Source of the DNA: Didymella arachidicola | Lineage: Eukaryota; Ascomycota; Dothideomycetes; Pleosporales; Didymellaceae | DNA: 64,000 bases | Reading direction: 5' to 3' | Assembly: GCA_016630955.3 (NCBI GenBank) | Contig: CM049998.1 | Coordinates: 248,001-312,000, forward strand | Shown here: piece by piece, positions 22,927 to 33,736 of the stretch | How the letters are laid out: each line of letters opens with the position of its first letter | Numbering within the stretch: the stretch's first letter is position 1 | Translations under genes and position numbers: made by a program | Notes under the pieces: model-generated | Seen by the model: the letters and a program-made list of their open reading frames with translations, nothing else | The model's database searches: none | What the model was told of the DNA's origin: nothing

Positions 22927-24406
22927 CTAAGCGTGAGCTGGTACACGCTCCCTTTCCTCGTCCTCGTTCTGCTCATCTTGCTGCTGGAACGACATCTTCG
23001 CGATGCCCTGTGAAGCCTGCTCGACCTTCCTCTCCACCACTTGATCCTCAGACTGTTCGCGTGCAGCTGCAGCATCTTTCGCTTGCTGTTCCCTCTGCTT
23101 TCTCTCCACTTCCTCAAGCTGCGCAAGCTTCGCCGCAGTCTTCGCAGCCTCTTCCTGCTCTTTCTTCTGCTTCTCAGCTTGCTCAAGCGCTTCGAATTCG
23201 TCTTCGATATCCACCTCGTCAACCGTTGCATCCGTCTCGTTGATGATGTTCGTGATTTCGTCTGTAGTCGCCATTTGCTCATTGACAGCGTCCACCACGC
23301 CCTGCACGCCTTCCGTGCCACCAACTTTCTCATTCAAACCCTTGAGCGCTGCGGCACCAGCGCACATGGCCTCTACGATTTCGACTTGATCCGCCGCTTG
23401 CTGAAGCTGTGCGTACACGCCTTCGAGTTGTAAGGCGACGTCTGAGCGTTGTGCGAGCGCTGTTTCGGCAAGCTTCCTTGACCGCAGGGCCGCCTTGGCA
23501 CGCACCATCTGCTTTGCTGCAACGGCTTCGCGGGCTGCAGCGTCTGCGGATGCGATCTTCTCCATGAGCGGTGGGATCTGGGCGTTGATATTTGCGAGAG
23601 TGTCGCGCAGGCCTGCGATTGCGGCATCATCTTCGGTGATGGGGAGGGGCTCTGCTTCGTGCTCAGGTTTGAACTTGATTGTTCTAGAGTCGTATGATAT
23701 TGCCCGCTTGTCTCGGCATAGATAGACGAGGAGGATGTTGAGGTCGTTGTCGGTGAGTGGCGCGGCAGGATTGAGAGCGTGTGAGAAGCGTTCGAGGAAG
23801 TTTCGTCTCGAGAGGACTCGGTCGGCGGTTGACGTGTGCTCCTTCATTACCTTTAGGATCTCATCACCTGCTATCTCCACGTTCTTCAAAACAACGTAGT
23901 TCCTGACCGCGAGCTTGTCTGGCGGGCCGGACTTGCCCAGAACGCCTACTGTCCGTAGACTCCACTGCAGCGCTGACCACGGTGTTGGTATCCACGAGGT
24001 CTTGTAGATGCTCGTTTTTGCGCTCGTGAAGTCTTTCGCCAGCATCATCTCCTTCTTCTGCACCGCCTCGTAGAAGACAGCTGGGAGACAGGTCGGCTTG
24101 CCATACTGCGGGTGCTGCAGTGCCCGCGCAAGGTCGTCTGAGGTGTGTACCATGAGAAGATTGTGAGTCGTGCCGTTTGTGTGTATGACACCCGCACGCG
24201 CAGCGTCAGTCAAGGCCTTCGTCCAGGCTGCGATGTTGGCATGGTAGCCATCTGGATTGATCTCGAGCTGCTGCCGGAAGTCCGCGTACAGCGACGCAAG
24301 GCGCCCTTGACTTGCACGTGTTAGTGTGTGTCTGACGAGGCGCTTGGTAAGCACACCTCTTGAAAGCTTCCTCGTGCTGCAGAATGAAATCCAGCAGCTC
24401 GCTCAT
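22927..24406 (-). CDS. Snf7-family ESCRT-III-like protein (Chm7/CHMP7 type)
   Basis: CHMP7-type proteins recruit ESCRT-III to the nuclear envelope for sealing and quality control. Two exons, 24406-24357 and 24310-22927, give about 477 aa. The first exon encodes only MSELLDFILQHEEAFK plus two bases. The 46-nt intron then gives the join FKS-QGRLASLYADFRQQ, which keeps the frame and restores a family-like N-terminus. Residues 20-220 form the winged-helix-like region; from about 250 the Snf7-like segment is helical and Ala/Glu/Gln-rich. The last 100 residues form a highly charged coiled coil (KQKKEQEEAAKTAAKLAQLE), and the C-terminus is acidic as in ESCRT-III proteins. An upstream in-frame ATG at 24562 exists, but the extension is not family-like. 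Confidence 0.82.
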
Positions 24407-24923
24407 GGTGGTCTGTGGTTGCGGCTTCCACTGCTGTTTATCGCTGTTCTTGCGCCGATAGAGGCGCTTGGTGCGGACAGGAACATCACCAAACATCGAC
24501 GAATCAGATGCGTCATAGTCCGAGATCTTGCGCTTCAACATCAAATAAGCAGGGCGCACCAAGAGGGTCGAACGGGCGTGACATATCAGTTGGCGACCTC
24601 ACTATGTGTTTATGGTACCTATCCATGTCAAGCGTTCCCTTTCACTCACGCGACGCGTGTGAGACGCTACCCCGCTAGGCGGTGATGCGCATGTGGGGCC
24701 AGCTGTTTGGCCACCGTTTGGATCCCAGTAGCCACTCGTTCAGCTGAGCGTGCTTTGTGCATGTCTCGAGCTTGTACAAACTCGCAAGCAGACATAGCCT
24801 GCGCCATCTCGTCACTGTGAAGCTCCAGCGCGCAGCTCCACCCACCGTACGCCTTCGACCCTTCCCCGGACTTTCGTCGAGCTTTCTGTAGTCAGATATA
24901 ATCCAATTCGCTCATGTCCTGGC
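24407..24923. other. Intergenic region
   Basis: Promoter region of the Chm7-like gene and 3' flank of the Gpn2-like gene. Nothing recognised beyond short shadow frames. Confidence 0.5.
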
Positions 24924-26184
24924 TCATTTCTTGATAATACTTATGCCGTCGTCCTTCTTCTGCTTCTCCATGAACTGTTTCATCTCCTCCAGGTCTTCCA
25001 TATCGTCATCGTCATCCACCTCTGGCTTCTCTATCTTTCGTTCTCGGCGCGCAGCCGGCAGAGGAGGCAATTCGCACTCCGGCCGATCGCGCATTTCCTT
25101 TGTCTCGTTCTCCCAAGCCTTTCTCTCCTCCTCGTCCAACTCATCCCTTCTGTCCAGCCATCTCTCTTGAATGTCTCGCGCGTCCATCGTGACGGCGTCT
25201 TGTTGCATGGCCATGGACCACACTGTTTCGTTTGCGCCTTCAATACCACCGAGCGCATAGCCACCCGCTCGATCTATGGCTCTCAGCAGTGTCATCATGC
25301 TCTTCTTGTCTTCCACAGCCAGAGTCTCGAACCCAACGAGCGCGAAGTCCTCGACAAGCTCCACGATTGCCTGATTCAAAGCAGAGAACTTCGATGTTGG
25401 CTCCTCCTCGTCCGTGTCTGTATCGCCGCTCGCACCCGCTGTTGTCGGTCCTGGTATTCCCGAGGTCTGTTCGCGATTGAGATGCGGCAAGAGATAGTGA
25501 AGGTCCTGCACCTCTGTGTAGAAATCGAGGTTGAAGGGGAGGTTCGGGTAATTCTGGAGGTTGTCGATCTTCGTGAGGACGTTGAGGTGAGGGAGATCCA
25601 TCTGCAACATGCTGCGCAGGGCGAGGAGTAAGGATGATACATATAGCGAGGGTCGCGAGAGGATGATCGAGTCGGTCAAGTGTACAACGACGAGCTGTCA
25701 CTCGTAAGCTTCTCACAGCAGGCATTGGGTGGTGGGCGAATACTCGATACCCAAGTTTTTCGAGACGGAAGAATATGTTGCGCAGCGATGAGTGCGAAGT
25801 GAACAGCTCGACTTGCCCAGGGCAGTCAAAGAGGATGTAGTCATCTGCAACTTCTCAGCATCGCTTTTGCCTTCGAAGCAGTATGGCATGCGGACCTCCG
25901 AGCTCCTTCAACCGTTCCTCCAGCCAGTCAAAGTTGTGTTCCAGCTCCTCCAGAGCATATAGAATACCACCGTTTGGCCCGAGCGACTCTTGTTCCATGA
26001 TTTCGTCTATTGTGACCAGATCTCGCACATCTACGGCGGGCTCATACGAGCAGTGATCGTTGGCGGGGTCGAGGTTAACGACTGAGCATTTGCGCTCGAT
26101 GGCGCCCATGAATTGCTGCATGCCATCGCAGTACGTCGACTTGCCCGAGCCTGGCGGTCCTATCACAAGCTGAGCGAACGGCAT
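24924..26184 (-). CDS. GPN2: GPN-loop GTPase, Gpn2 type
   Basis: Gpn-loop GTPases help assemble and import RNA polymerase II and III. Three exons, 26184-25896, 25844-25744 and 25694-24924, give about 386 aa. Visible motifs are the P-loop GPPGSGKST at residues 9-17, the diagnostic Gly-Pro-Asn loop in ESLGPNGGILYALEE, the G3 motif DDYILFDCPGQVE (complete only after splicing the 51-nt intron), LVVVHLTDS, and the base-specificity motif NVLTKIDN. The C-terminal 80 residues are charged and poorly conserved. The first intron starts with GTCCGC, a weak donor, but frame and family motif both require this join. The gene faces BUB3 across 146 bp. Confidence 0.93.
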
Positions 26185-26330
26185 TGTGGTGTCGCATCAC
26201 AGACACAACAGAGCTCTCGCAGCTTGAGAAGTTCGGTGGAGCCGCTCAGCCCTATGATCCCTTAGTCAGCTATGTTTGCACCGCACCTTGAGCATCCAAA
26301 CACCAGCGGTTTGTCGCAAACATCGCCAAT
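26185..26330. promoter_or_regulatory. Short bidirectional promoter, GPN2 / BUB3
   Basis: Only 146 bp separate the two divergent start codons, so both genes must share promoter and 5' leader sequence. No clear TATA box is seen. Confidence 0.6.
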
Positions 26331-27408
26331 ATGTCCAGCCAATTTGAGCTCGCCCAGAACCCTACCGAGCCCATATCAAAAGTCACATTCTCCCCACGCA
26401 CCCCCACGCGACTGCTGGTTTCTTCGTGGGACAGACATGTTTACCTTTACGACACCCACGGCGAGCCTGGCGGCAAGCTGCTGCAGAAGTTCGAGCACCG
26501 CGCTCCAGTACTAGATGTCTGTTTCGGACGCGATGACAATGAGGCGTTTAGTGCTGGCTTAGATTGGGAAGTGCGAAGGTACAATGGCTCACAACACCCA
26601 CTGTGACCAGCATCTAACAGACACCAGAATCGACCTCAACACGGGTGCGCAGACCGTGCTCTCCACACACTCCCAGGGCGTCCGCAACATCCTCTACTCT
26701 GCCGACAACAACCTCCTCATCTCCGCATCATGGGACTCGACTTTGCATCTGCACGACCTCTCGAACCCCGGCGACTTTTCCGTCATCAGCCTCCCTTCGA
26801 AACCCTTTTCCCTCTCCGCCTCTGCCACAAAACTCGTTGTTGCCATGGCCAGCCGCGCAGTCAACATCTACGAGCTCTCCGCATTAGCCAACGCCGCCAG
26901 GTCTGGTGAGGAAACAGCCACCGTCGAGCCCTGGCAGCGACGAGAAAGCTCCATGAAGTACATGACGCGCGCTGTAGCATGCATGCCGAACGATGCGGGA
27001 TACTCGAGTTCGAGCATTGAAGGGCGTGTGGCGGTGGAGTGGTTCGATCCCAGTGACGAGAGCCAGAGCAGGAAGTACGCGTTCAAGTGCCATCGCCAGA
27101 ATGTTGAGGGTCAGGATGTTGTCTACCCAGTCAACGCGCTGGCCTATCATCCCGTGCATGGTACATTTGCGACAGGAGGTGGCGACGGCGTAGTGGCGCT
27201 GTGGGACGCGGTTGCGAAGAGGAGGATAAGACAGTACCAGAAGTTCCCGGCAAGCGTGCAGACTATCGAGTTCTCAGCAGATGGAAAGTTCATGGCTGTC
27301 GGCGTGAGCCCAGGGTTCGAAGACGGCGTGGATGATGTACCGGACGGCGTCATCAAGGTCTTCATCAGGGAGTTGAGCGATACGGAGGCGCAGGGCAAGA
27401 AGAAGTAA
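26331..27408 (+). CDS. BUB3: Mitotic checkpoint WD40 protein Bub3
   Basis: Bub3 is a seven-bladed beta-propeller that recruits Bub1 and BubR1/Mad3 to kinetochores for the spindle checkpoint. Two exons, 26331-26578 and 26628-27408, give about 342 aa, the normal Bub3 length. The N-terminus ISKVTFSPRTPTRLLVSSWD and the first blade (HVYLYDTHGEPGGKL) are typical. Later blades include LLISASWDSTLHLHDL, GRVAVEWFD, the Bub3 signature RKYAFKCHRQ followed by VYPVNALAYHP, and FATGGGDGVVALWD. The single 49-nt intron falls after EVRR. The nearest alternative, the mRNA export factor Rae1/Gle2, is less likely because of the KYAFKCHR block. Confidence 0.93.
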
Positions 27409-28088
27409 GCGCAGCGGCAAGAACATGACGGAGTATGGCGTTGATGTGGTGTAGCCACGATAGGATAGGACACTTGTACGTTGCATACCCAGATCTGAGA
27501 CGAGATCGCACAATGAAAAGCATCATATATATCCAGGAGACTGGACCGGACTGGACAAGGCTTCGGCTGCTGTACCGCATCTTATTCACATGATGGTGCG
27601 CACTCTCATGACGAAATCACGATATGAACTCTTTAGCTATGGATGGGCAGCCTAACATCTTCGAGGACTAGGTCTAGACTGGGTGTCTCGCTGTAGGTCG
27701 TGTAAGTCCAGACTTTGACCCAGAAATTGGCACAATGGAGGCCGTAGGCAGGTGATACATCTGAGACACAAACTGCAAATTGACACCTGACGATTCAAGA
27801 AACGCTGAGATCTCTGTGACACACTTGTTTGTCACTGGACTCAGTCTGAGGCTCAAGCCGTCGATCAATCTGTTCATCGGGGAGGACTTACGCAGCGTGC
27901 AAACTGCCCGGCAGTGTCAGACATTGTCTTAAGGAGCCTACTTCCAAGTCCAGCATGGCCGAGCACACTGGATATATAAGGCTGCCATGATCTTGCAACA
28001 GTTCAGACTTCGCTATCAGACTTCAAAACACTGAGACAAACGCAACACTTGCCTCACAGAAACGGTGCTTCCTGTCGAGCTCCTTGCC
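27409..28088. other. Intergenic region
   Basis: Downstream flank of BUB3 and promoter of the small gene at 28089. A TATATAAG box lies at 27973-27980. No gene is recognised. Confidence 0.5.
27973..27980 (+). promoter_or_regulatory. TATA box of the small gene at 28089
   Basis: A perfect TATATAAG sits 109-116 nt upstream of the ATG of the next plus-strand gene, a normal distance for a fungal core promoter with a short 5' leader. Confidence 0.5.
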
Positions 28089-28609
28089 ATGGGCACCTAC
28101 GCGTTGGGCGTATTGACAGGAACTCTTGATGGAGAGAACAGAGAGTCAGTATCACAAGTAAGTACTCAGTTTCGCATGGCACCCCTAATCTCTTTACACC
28201 AGCTAACATGGAGCAGACGGTCGCCTCTCACAATATGACGAAGTTTGAACACAGCATTGCTCGTGCCCGCAACCTCAAGCATATCCATCCAGACTTCCTC
28301 GCGGATATCGAGTCCTCCTATTACAACATGACCGCGACGCACGCCAAAGCCATCGGTCAAGCCAGGGCAGAGACTGACATGTGCAAGACCTCGTTGAAGC
28401 AGTCGATTGGTCGTCACCAACGCTCAGAGTCCCAACTCCGCACTGCACGAATGGAAACCCAAGCTTACCTGCACCAGGTCGTTTCCATCAAGAAGATGAA
28501 CGAGGCCTGTGAGAAGAGTAAAGATCAAGTGCTTGAATATCTTCACGATTGGTCTGCGGTAGAGCGGAAGAGAGCTGTCTTGGTGAAGTATCCTCGACGT
28601 AACAACTGA
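28089..28609 (+). CDS. Small hypothetical helical protein, 153 aa
   Basis: Two exons, 28089-28157 and 28217-28609, join in phase 0 through a GTAAGT..CAG intron of 59 nt. The product has no membrane segment or signal peptide. It is rich in Lys, Arg, His and Glu and probably largely helical (for example KSKDQVLEYLHDWSAVERK). Support comes from the canonical intron, the upstream TATA box and the continuous second exon. No family is recognised. Confidence 0.5.
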
Positions 28610-28802
28610 TCTGGATGGATGACGGGTAGTATGCTTGCACTCAATATGATATGGGCAAGTGTTTTTAGGCGTTTGGAATCATCTCTTGAGTCATTGTACA
28701 GAGTTATTCCCATTGCGATAGAATAAAATGAAGCGTTAAGCACCAAAGCACATGCCTTGGTACTGAGGCACAGCGGCAGACGAATGGAAGCGACAGACAG
28801 AC

Positions 28803-29717
28803 TCACTTCCTGCCAACACCGACCAGAGCCACCATGGGAACCCCTACCAACTTCTCCATGCCCCGGCCTTCAGCTTTCGGTCTTTCGATAGGCACGGCAA
28901 CCTTTTCTACTGCAAGCTCCAGCTGCTTCTCGAACGCGGTCTGTTTCTCATCGTCCCACTTCTCTCTGTATCGATTCATCAACATCAGAATATGGCCACA
29001 CAGGTCCTTGACGTCTGTGCCAGCAACATGCACTGTCTTAGTCAAGACCTTCACATCCCGGAACCCTGCATCCTTTAGAACATCCTCCAGTGTTTCGGCT
29101 TTGAACCACTTATCATCGACTGGCGGCCGAAACAGAGGCTCTTCATGTCCACACGCCCGCTGCGCTTCCCTTACGATCTCGAATACTTTGAGCTCCTTCC
29201 AACTTGTCACCACCGCAGTAGCACCGGGCTTCAACGTGCGCAGGATCTCGCGGGCTCCTGAAAGAGCGTCGTCGAAGTGCAATATACCGCAGTTTGTGAA
29301 AGAATGTGTAAAAGCATTGTCTGGGAACGGGAGGCGTTCGGCTGGTGTGACATGGAAGCTGAGGCTCACATTTGGGAAGGCCTCGCGCATCGAATAGGCG
29401 GATTCGCAATCTCCATAACCTTCTTTCGTGATCTCGATCATGGCTTCTGAGCGGTCGGTGCAGTGGATCGTGAGCTCAAAGTCGGGGTCCGGAGGTGACT
29501 GCGCGAGAACGTCCCTGCCAATGATCTCTTGTGCTACGATACCGGGACCGCAGGCATTGTCGTGGACAATAGAACCAGATGTGAAAGGATCAGCGAGTGT
29601 GATGATTTGTCGTGCGAGGTCGCGCGTGCAGCCGCCGGTGGAGTCTTCGTAATTAGCTGCATGGGTCTTGTTGTCATAGACACGTTCTGTAGTTTTCGAA
29701 GTAGTTGAGTCGCCCAT
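28803..29717 (-). CDS. Class I SAM-dependent methyltransferase (small-molecule type)
   Basis: A single exon of about 304 aa starting at the ATG at 29717-29715; the frame runs further upstream, but the sequence there is not family-like. The Rossmann motif I is SIVHDNACGPGIVAQEI near residue 50. The acidic residue at the end of the second strand is in HCTDRSEAMI, and the post-I motifs are AERLPFPDNAFTHSFTNCGI and REILRTLKPGATAVVTSW. This matches the Methyltransf_11/25 group, which acts on small molecules. The substrate is unknown. It could belong to secondary metabolism, but no synthase gene lies nearby in the window. Confidence 0.82.
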   Translation of the reverse strand: MGDSTTSKTTERVYDNKTHAANYEDSTGGCTRDLARQIITLADPFTSGSIVHDNACGPGIVAQEIIGRDVLAQSPPDPDFELTIHCTDRSEAMIEITKEGYGDCESAYSMREAFPNVSLSFHVTPAERLPFPDNAFTHSFTNCGILHFDDALSGAREILRTLKPGATAVVTSWKELKVFEIVREAQRACGHEEPLFRPPVDDKWFKAETLEDVLKDAGFRDVKVLTKTVHVAGTDVKDLCGHILMLMNRYREKWDDEKQTAFEKQLELAVEKVAVPIERPKAEGRGMEKLVGVPMVALVGVGRK

Positions 29718-30041
29718 TGTGTCGAGAAATAGATCTGGTGCTTTTGGTTCGCATCTTGAGACGGTTTTGAAGGGTCTATATATGTTTTTTGTTGTCAAGA
29801 GGGGTAGTCGACAGGTACAAAGGGAGCTGAGCTTCAGCTCGCTTGTACCCGGCGCTCTGCTGCTTAGTGACCCACCTTTCGCGATAATCTCGCTAACATC
29901 GCTCAATCAGCCCTTAAGCATAGCGAGAAATCGAATGGAGCCTTTTGATTCGATGTTTACCCCATTCTGAGCCTTGCCAGTGCCACAGCGACCGGCCACC
30001 AGCTCTACATCTGGACAATCTGCCTTACTTCATCCTCGACC

Positions 30042-31750
30042 TCAGTTCGCTCGGCTCAAAATGCGTCTCCTTACATGGTAGAACACTGCTCCGACCACCC
30101 ATATGCCAACCAAGATAACAGCTTGAATCGGAGCAAATACCGCGCCCCTCACGACAACGAATCCACTTACCAAGGCGAACAAGATAGGAATCAGAAGGAA
30201 CGGCTTCACTGGTCTCTTCAACTCCGGCTCACGGAATCGCAAGATGATAGCACCGAGCACAGTCAGGAAGAAGAACGTGTACTCCGCGAGTCCATTCAGA
30301 GTCAACAGGATACGCATGTTGCCAAGCAGAATGTAGACTGATGAGATCACAAAGTTGAGCACAAGAGAATTGCTGGGGTATCGTCAGCATGTGTAATATT
30401 AAGTCTTGGCCAGGGGCTTACATGGGTGACTCGCCCTGATCCATAGCATCTTCGGCACTGGCGTCGTTCTCGGTGCTCTTGGAGACTCTGTAGGTGCCAA
30501 TGTGGCCCACAATACCGAAGAGGGCAGGGAACCATTCCTTATTCGCAGCTGCAACGGTCATGCGCCCTGCAACAAACGAGTTACCTAGCTGCGAGCCCGC
30601 GATAACGAGGCAGATCAGAACTGTCGCAACGTAGGCTCCACCCTTGCCCAGCAGGTGATTGATGGCTGTCTGATTAGGGATTAGCTCGAACTCGGATGAA
30701 CAAAAGACTGGTCAAGCTTACTACGGCCGCAGCATCTGTAGTGGAGACCAGCTTCCATGGCAATAGTACGTAGTACACAGCATTGGCAGCAACATAGCAG
30801 AGGATGATGGTCGGGATCGCAGTGTTGATGGATAGCGGTAGCTGCTTCTTTGGGTTACGCAGCTCAGCAGCGACATAGTTTGCCTATAACTTGTCAGATA
30901 TGGAGAACTATTTCGCACAATACAAGCCTACCTTATCCCAGCCCGAGTAAGCCCATAGCGCGCCGTATAGTGCGGCGCTATAGAAACCGAGCGACTCCCA
31001 GATTGAAACGCTCTTCCAATCAAAGTGACCAGGTCTGCCATCAGGGTTGGGCGCATCCCTCCTTGGAGCAAACCAGTGCTCTCTTCTCCAGTCAACGCCC
31101 CCGATGTCGTTGCCAGTAAGACTGTACTTGATGATCACAACCAGTCCGGCGACAATAAGCAGGAAAATGGTCAAAAACTTGACCGCAACGAAGAATCCAG
31201 ACAATCTGGTACTAGTCTTAGTACTGATCGAGTTGAGTGTCGTAATGACCGCAAGCACCAACACAGACAGCAGTTTGTGCGTGATTGGAGGCGCCGGGCT
31301 GTTGACACCCAAGCTGGAGTAGATGCTTTCGACAAACACAATGCTCAGGATCGCAAGTGTCGCAGGCATGGTCGCAACAATCCAGCTCCAAGCAGCTATA
31401 TAGCCCCAGAACTCGCCGAAGATATAAGTCAGGTACGGTTGGATACCGCCTTCTCCAGGAATGGCGGTGCCCAGCTCGGCCATGGTGAGTGCACCAGTCC
31501 ATGCCAGGATACCACCGAGAAGCCAGATGAGGAGTCCTGCACCGGGCGATGGCACGTTTGCATCTATGGGACCGGGTGAGGAGAAGACGCCAGAGCCGAT
31601 GACGATGCTGATAAGCAAGGCGAAGCCATCCAGCGCGCCGAGATTGCGGGCGAACGTGCCGCGGGGTGCTTCGCTTTCATCTGGGTGCACCGTGTCGACA
31701 GGCGGTGTATCATCCCGCTGGAGTAGCGGCGTCGTTTCTAATGAAGCCAT
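30042..31750 (-). CDS. APC-superfamily amino acid transporter (LAT / high-affinity methionine permease-like)
   Basis: A polytopic membrane transporter that exchanges or imports amino acids. Four exons, 31750-30932, 30883-30722, 30669-30422 and 30372-30042, give about 519 aa. The first membrane helix carries the APC motif ISIVIGSGVFSSPGPI near residue 48, followed by WLLGGILAWTGALTMAELG and about ten more hydrophobic helices. The LAT-type block YSGWDKANYVAAELRNPKKQ is rebuilt by splicing exon 1 to exon 2. The N-terminal 35 residues are acidic and cytosolic. Donors are canonical; for exon 2 the donor could be at GTAGTA or the following GTAAGC, one codon apart. Substrate cannot be set from sequence alone. 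Confidence 0.9.
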
Positions 31751-32138
31751 AGTGTGTTTTGGTGGAGGAAGAAGTGGGATATCATGCGCGAGGCTGGGAT
31801 GATTCGCGATGGCTGACGAATTGGAAGCCTGGATTGCGTGCTAGCGCGATCAACATCTCAGCCTCGCTCGATGTAGGTCTACGCCTTCATCCATAGACGC
31901 TCATCTCGGCGGTACAAGATGAAAGACCTTGGAATAACATCTCGAGAGTTACGTCGCTCGAGTTGAGATCGTAGTGTTTTCGGACTGAGTTATAGCAAGG
32001 CTGGCGTCCCGAGTGCGGAACCCCGCTTGTCAGGTTCCGAGGTTCAATCGCAGAGCCTCAAGTCAACCTCGATGTCAACATCGGCAGCCATGTAATTCAT
32101 TGCACTTCCAACTCATTCCGCAAGCCTTTCGAAGCAAC
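31751..32138. promoter_or_regulatory. Divergent promoter region, transporter / thioesterase
   Basis: About 390 bp between two divergent start codons. It must hold both promoters. No clear motif was found. Confidence 0.5.
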
Positions 32139-33332
32139 ATGGTCGTTCGATCATACTCTACGGCCAATAAGGCTGTCCTCCCGTTCGACAAGGTTATCGA
32201 ACTCGAAACCATTGACGTACGGCTATTCCGCTCCAAAGTAAAGGCTTACTCTCCCACTGGAGGCAAGAATGGAACGTATGCAGGTCATGTATTTGCACAG
32301 GCAGCATGGGCAGCTGCTCAAACGGTCGCAGAAGGGTTGTTGATACATGTCTGTCTCTCCAGCTGCCAGTATCCACGGCATCCCCACTAATTACCAGGCA
32401 AGAACATCACAGGTTGGTTCGTCCTTGGCGGCAAGTCCAATGAACACTATACATACAAAGTCGAAAAGATAAGAGATGGCTACAACTACTGCACGCGCTC
32501 TGTTACAGTTGTCCAAGACGCAGGCCAAACGATGTTCACATGCACATGCTCATTCAAGCGCGAAGAGGCATCAGCTTTGGGTGTGCAAGAGGTCGTTGAC
32601 CTGAAGAAAAAGTACCGCGATGCTCTCGCCGGCAAGGAAGATGAGCCCATGCTACACAATGCAGCCCCCAGTAACGACTCAGAGTTCTTCCGCGAGACCT
32701 ACCTGCCAAAACACCCCGAGCACTTCAATCCTATCGGCGGCCTGCATCTGAGAAAGGCAGATATGACTAATTACAACGCGAGTCGTGACGCTCTGAACCG
32801 ACGCCAGTTGACTTTCTACACCCTGCGGGGCAATTTGCCATTGGCCACTGCGCCATCTCCACCGCCAAAGGATGGCAAATACAGTCTGACGCGAGAAGCG
32901 AATTTACATGCGTGCGCGCATCTATACGCTTCAGATCGCAACTCGCTATTCATTGTACCAAACCATCTCGATCGAGGGCGAGAATTCACGCGCATGGCGA
33001 GTCTATCACACAGCGTAATCCTCCACGTTGGCATCAAAGACCTCATCCTGCCACCTGAGTCACGCATCGAAGATGCGAATGCCGACCGTACAGCATGGGA
33101 AGACGAGAAGCTGTCGTTGTGCTCACTAGATGGGTATGAGGAGAAAGACAGAGATACAGATGGGAGAAAGTGGTTCGTTCAAGAAGCGTGGATGACAAGA
33201 GCAACGGGTGGGAGAGGTCTTCACACAAGTCGAATGTGGGACTATGAGAGGGGCGTGCACATAGCAACAACGTTTCAGGATGGTCTTATACGATTCGAGA
33301 ATAGGGAGCCAAGAGTGAACGCAAGGATATAG
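32139..33332 (+). CDS. Acyl-CoA thioesterase II (TesB-like, double hotdog)
   Basis: Hydrolyses acyl-CoA to free fatty acid and CoA. Two exons, 32139-32348 and 32403-33332, give about 379 aa. The first hotdog domain has FRSKVKAYSPTGGKNGTYAG and HVFAQAAWAAAQTV. After the 54-nt intron comes IHNITGWFVLGGKSNEHYTY, a TesB-family block that only the acceptor at 32402 restores. The second hotdog includes ACAHLYASDRNSLFIVPNH and MASLSHSVILHV, and the end has WFVQEAWMTRATGGRGLHTS. Many fungal members are peroxisomal, but the C-terminus here (NARI) is not a standard PTS1, so location is open. Confidence 0.9.
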
Positions 33333-33736
33333 GAGAGCTACAAATTACGAAGACCCTGCCTTCTGCGGTATGTAGTGTTTCTTTTAAGAGGCAGCTACTA
33401 GCAAGCTTTTATTGGGAAGTGCTATTAATCAATCGGGCTCCGCCAGTAAACTCGTATGCGATGCGCTCCAGGGGGAGTTCCGATTGTATGTGAGGGTTGA
33501 CTGATTGATTCCCCCCAGAGTCTCCGAGTTGCGATGGAACATAAGCGACGAGCTATGTACTATATTTCTCGCCTTGCCGTATTGAACTAGAGAGACGGCA
33601 AGGATGTTCTGAGCCTTTCCGGCTTGAAATCAGGCATTCTACTCGATTTGTCTCCCATACCACAGTACGTACTCCTACAAGGAGAGTATCCACTACCCTC
33701 GCCCGGTGATGGGCTATTTGACTCGGGAAAGCCATA
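33333..33736. other. Intergenic region between convergent genes
   Basis: About 400 bp between the convergent stop codons of the thioesterase and the Clr5-domain gene. Nothing is recognised. Confidence 0.5.
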
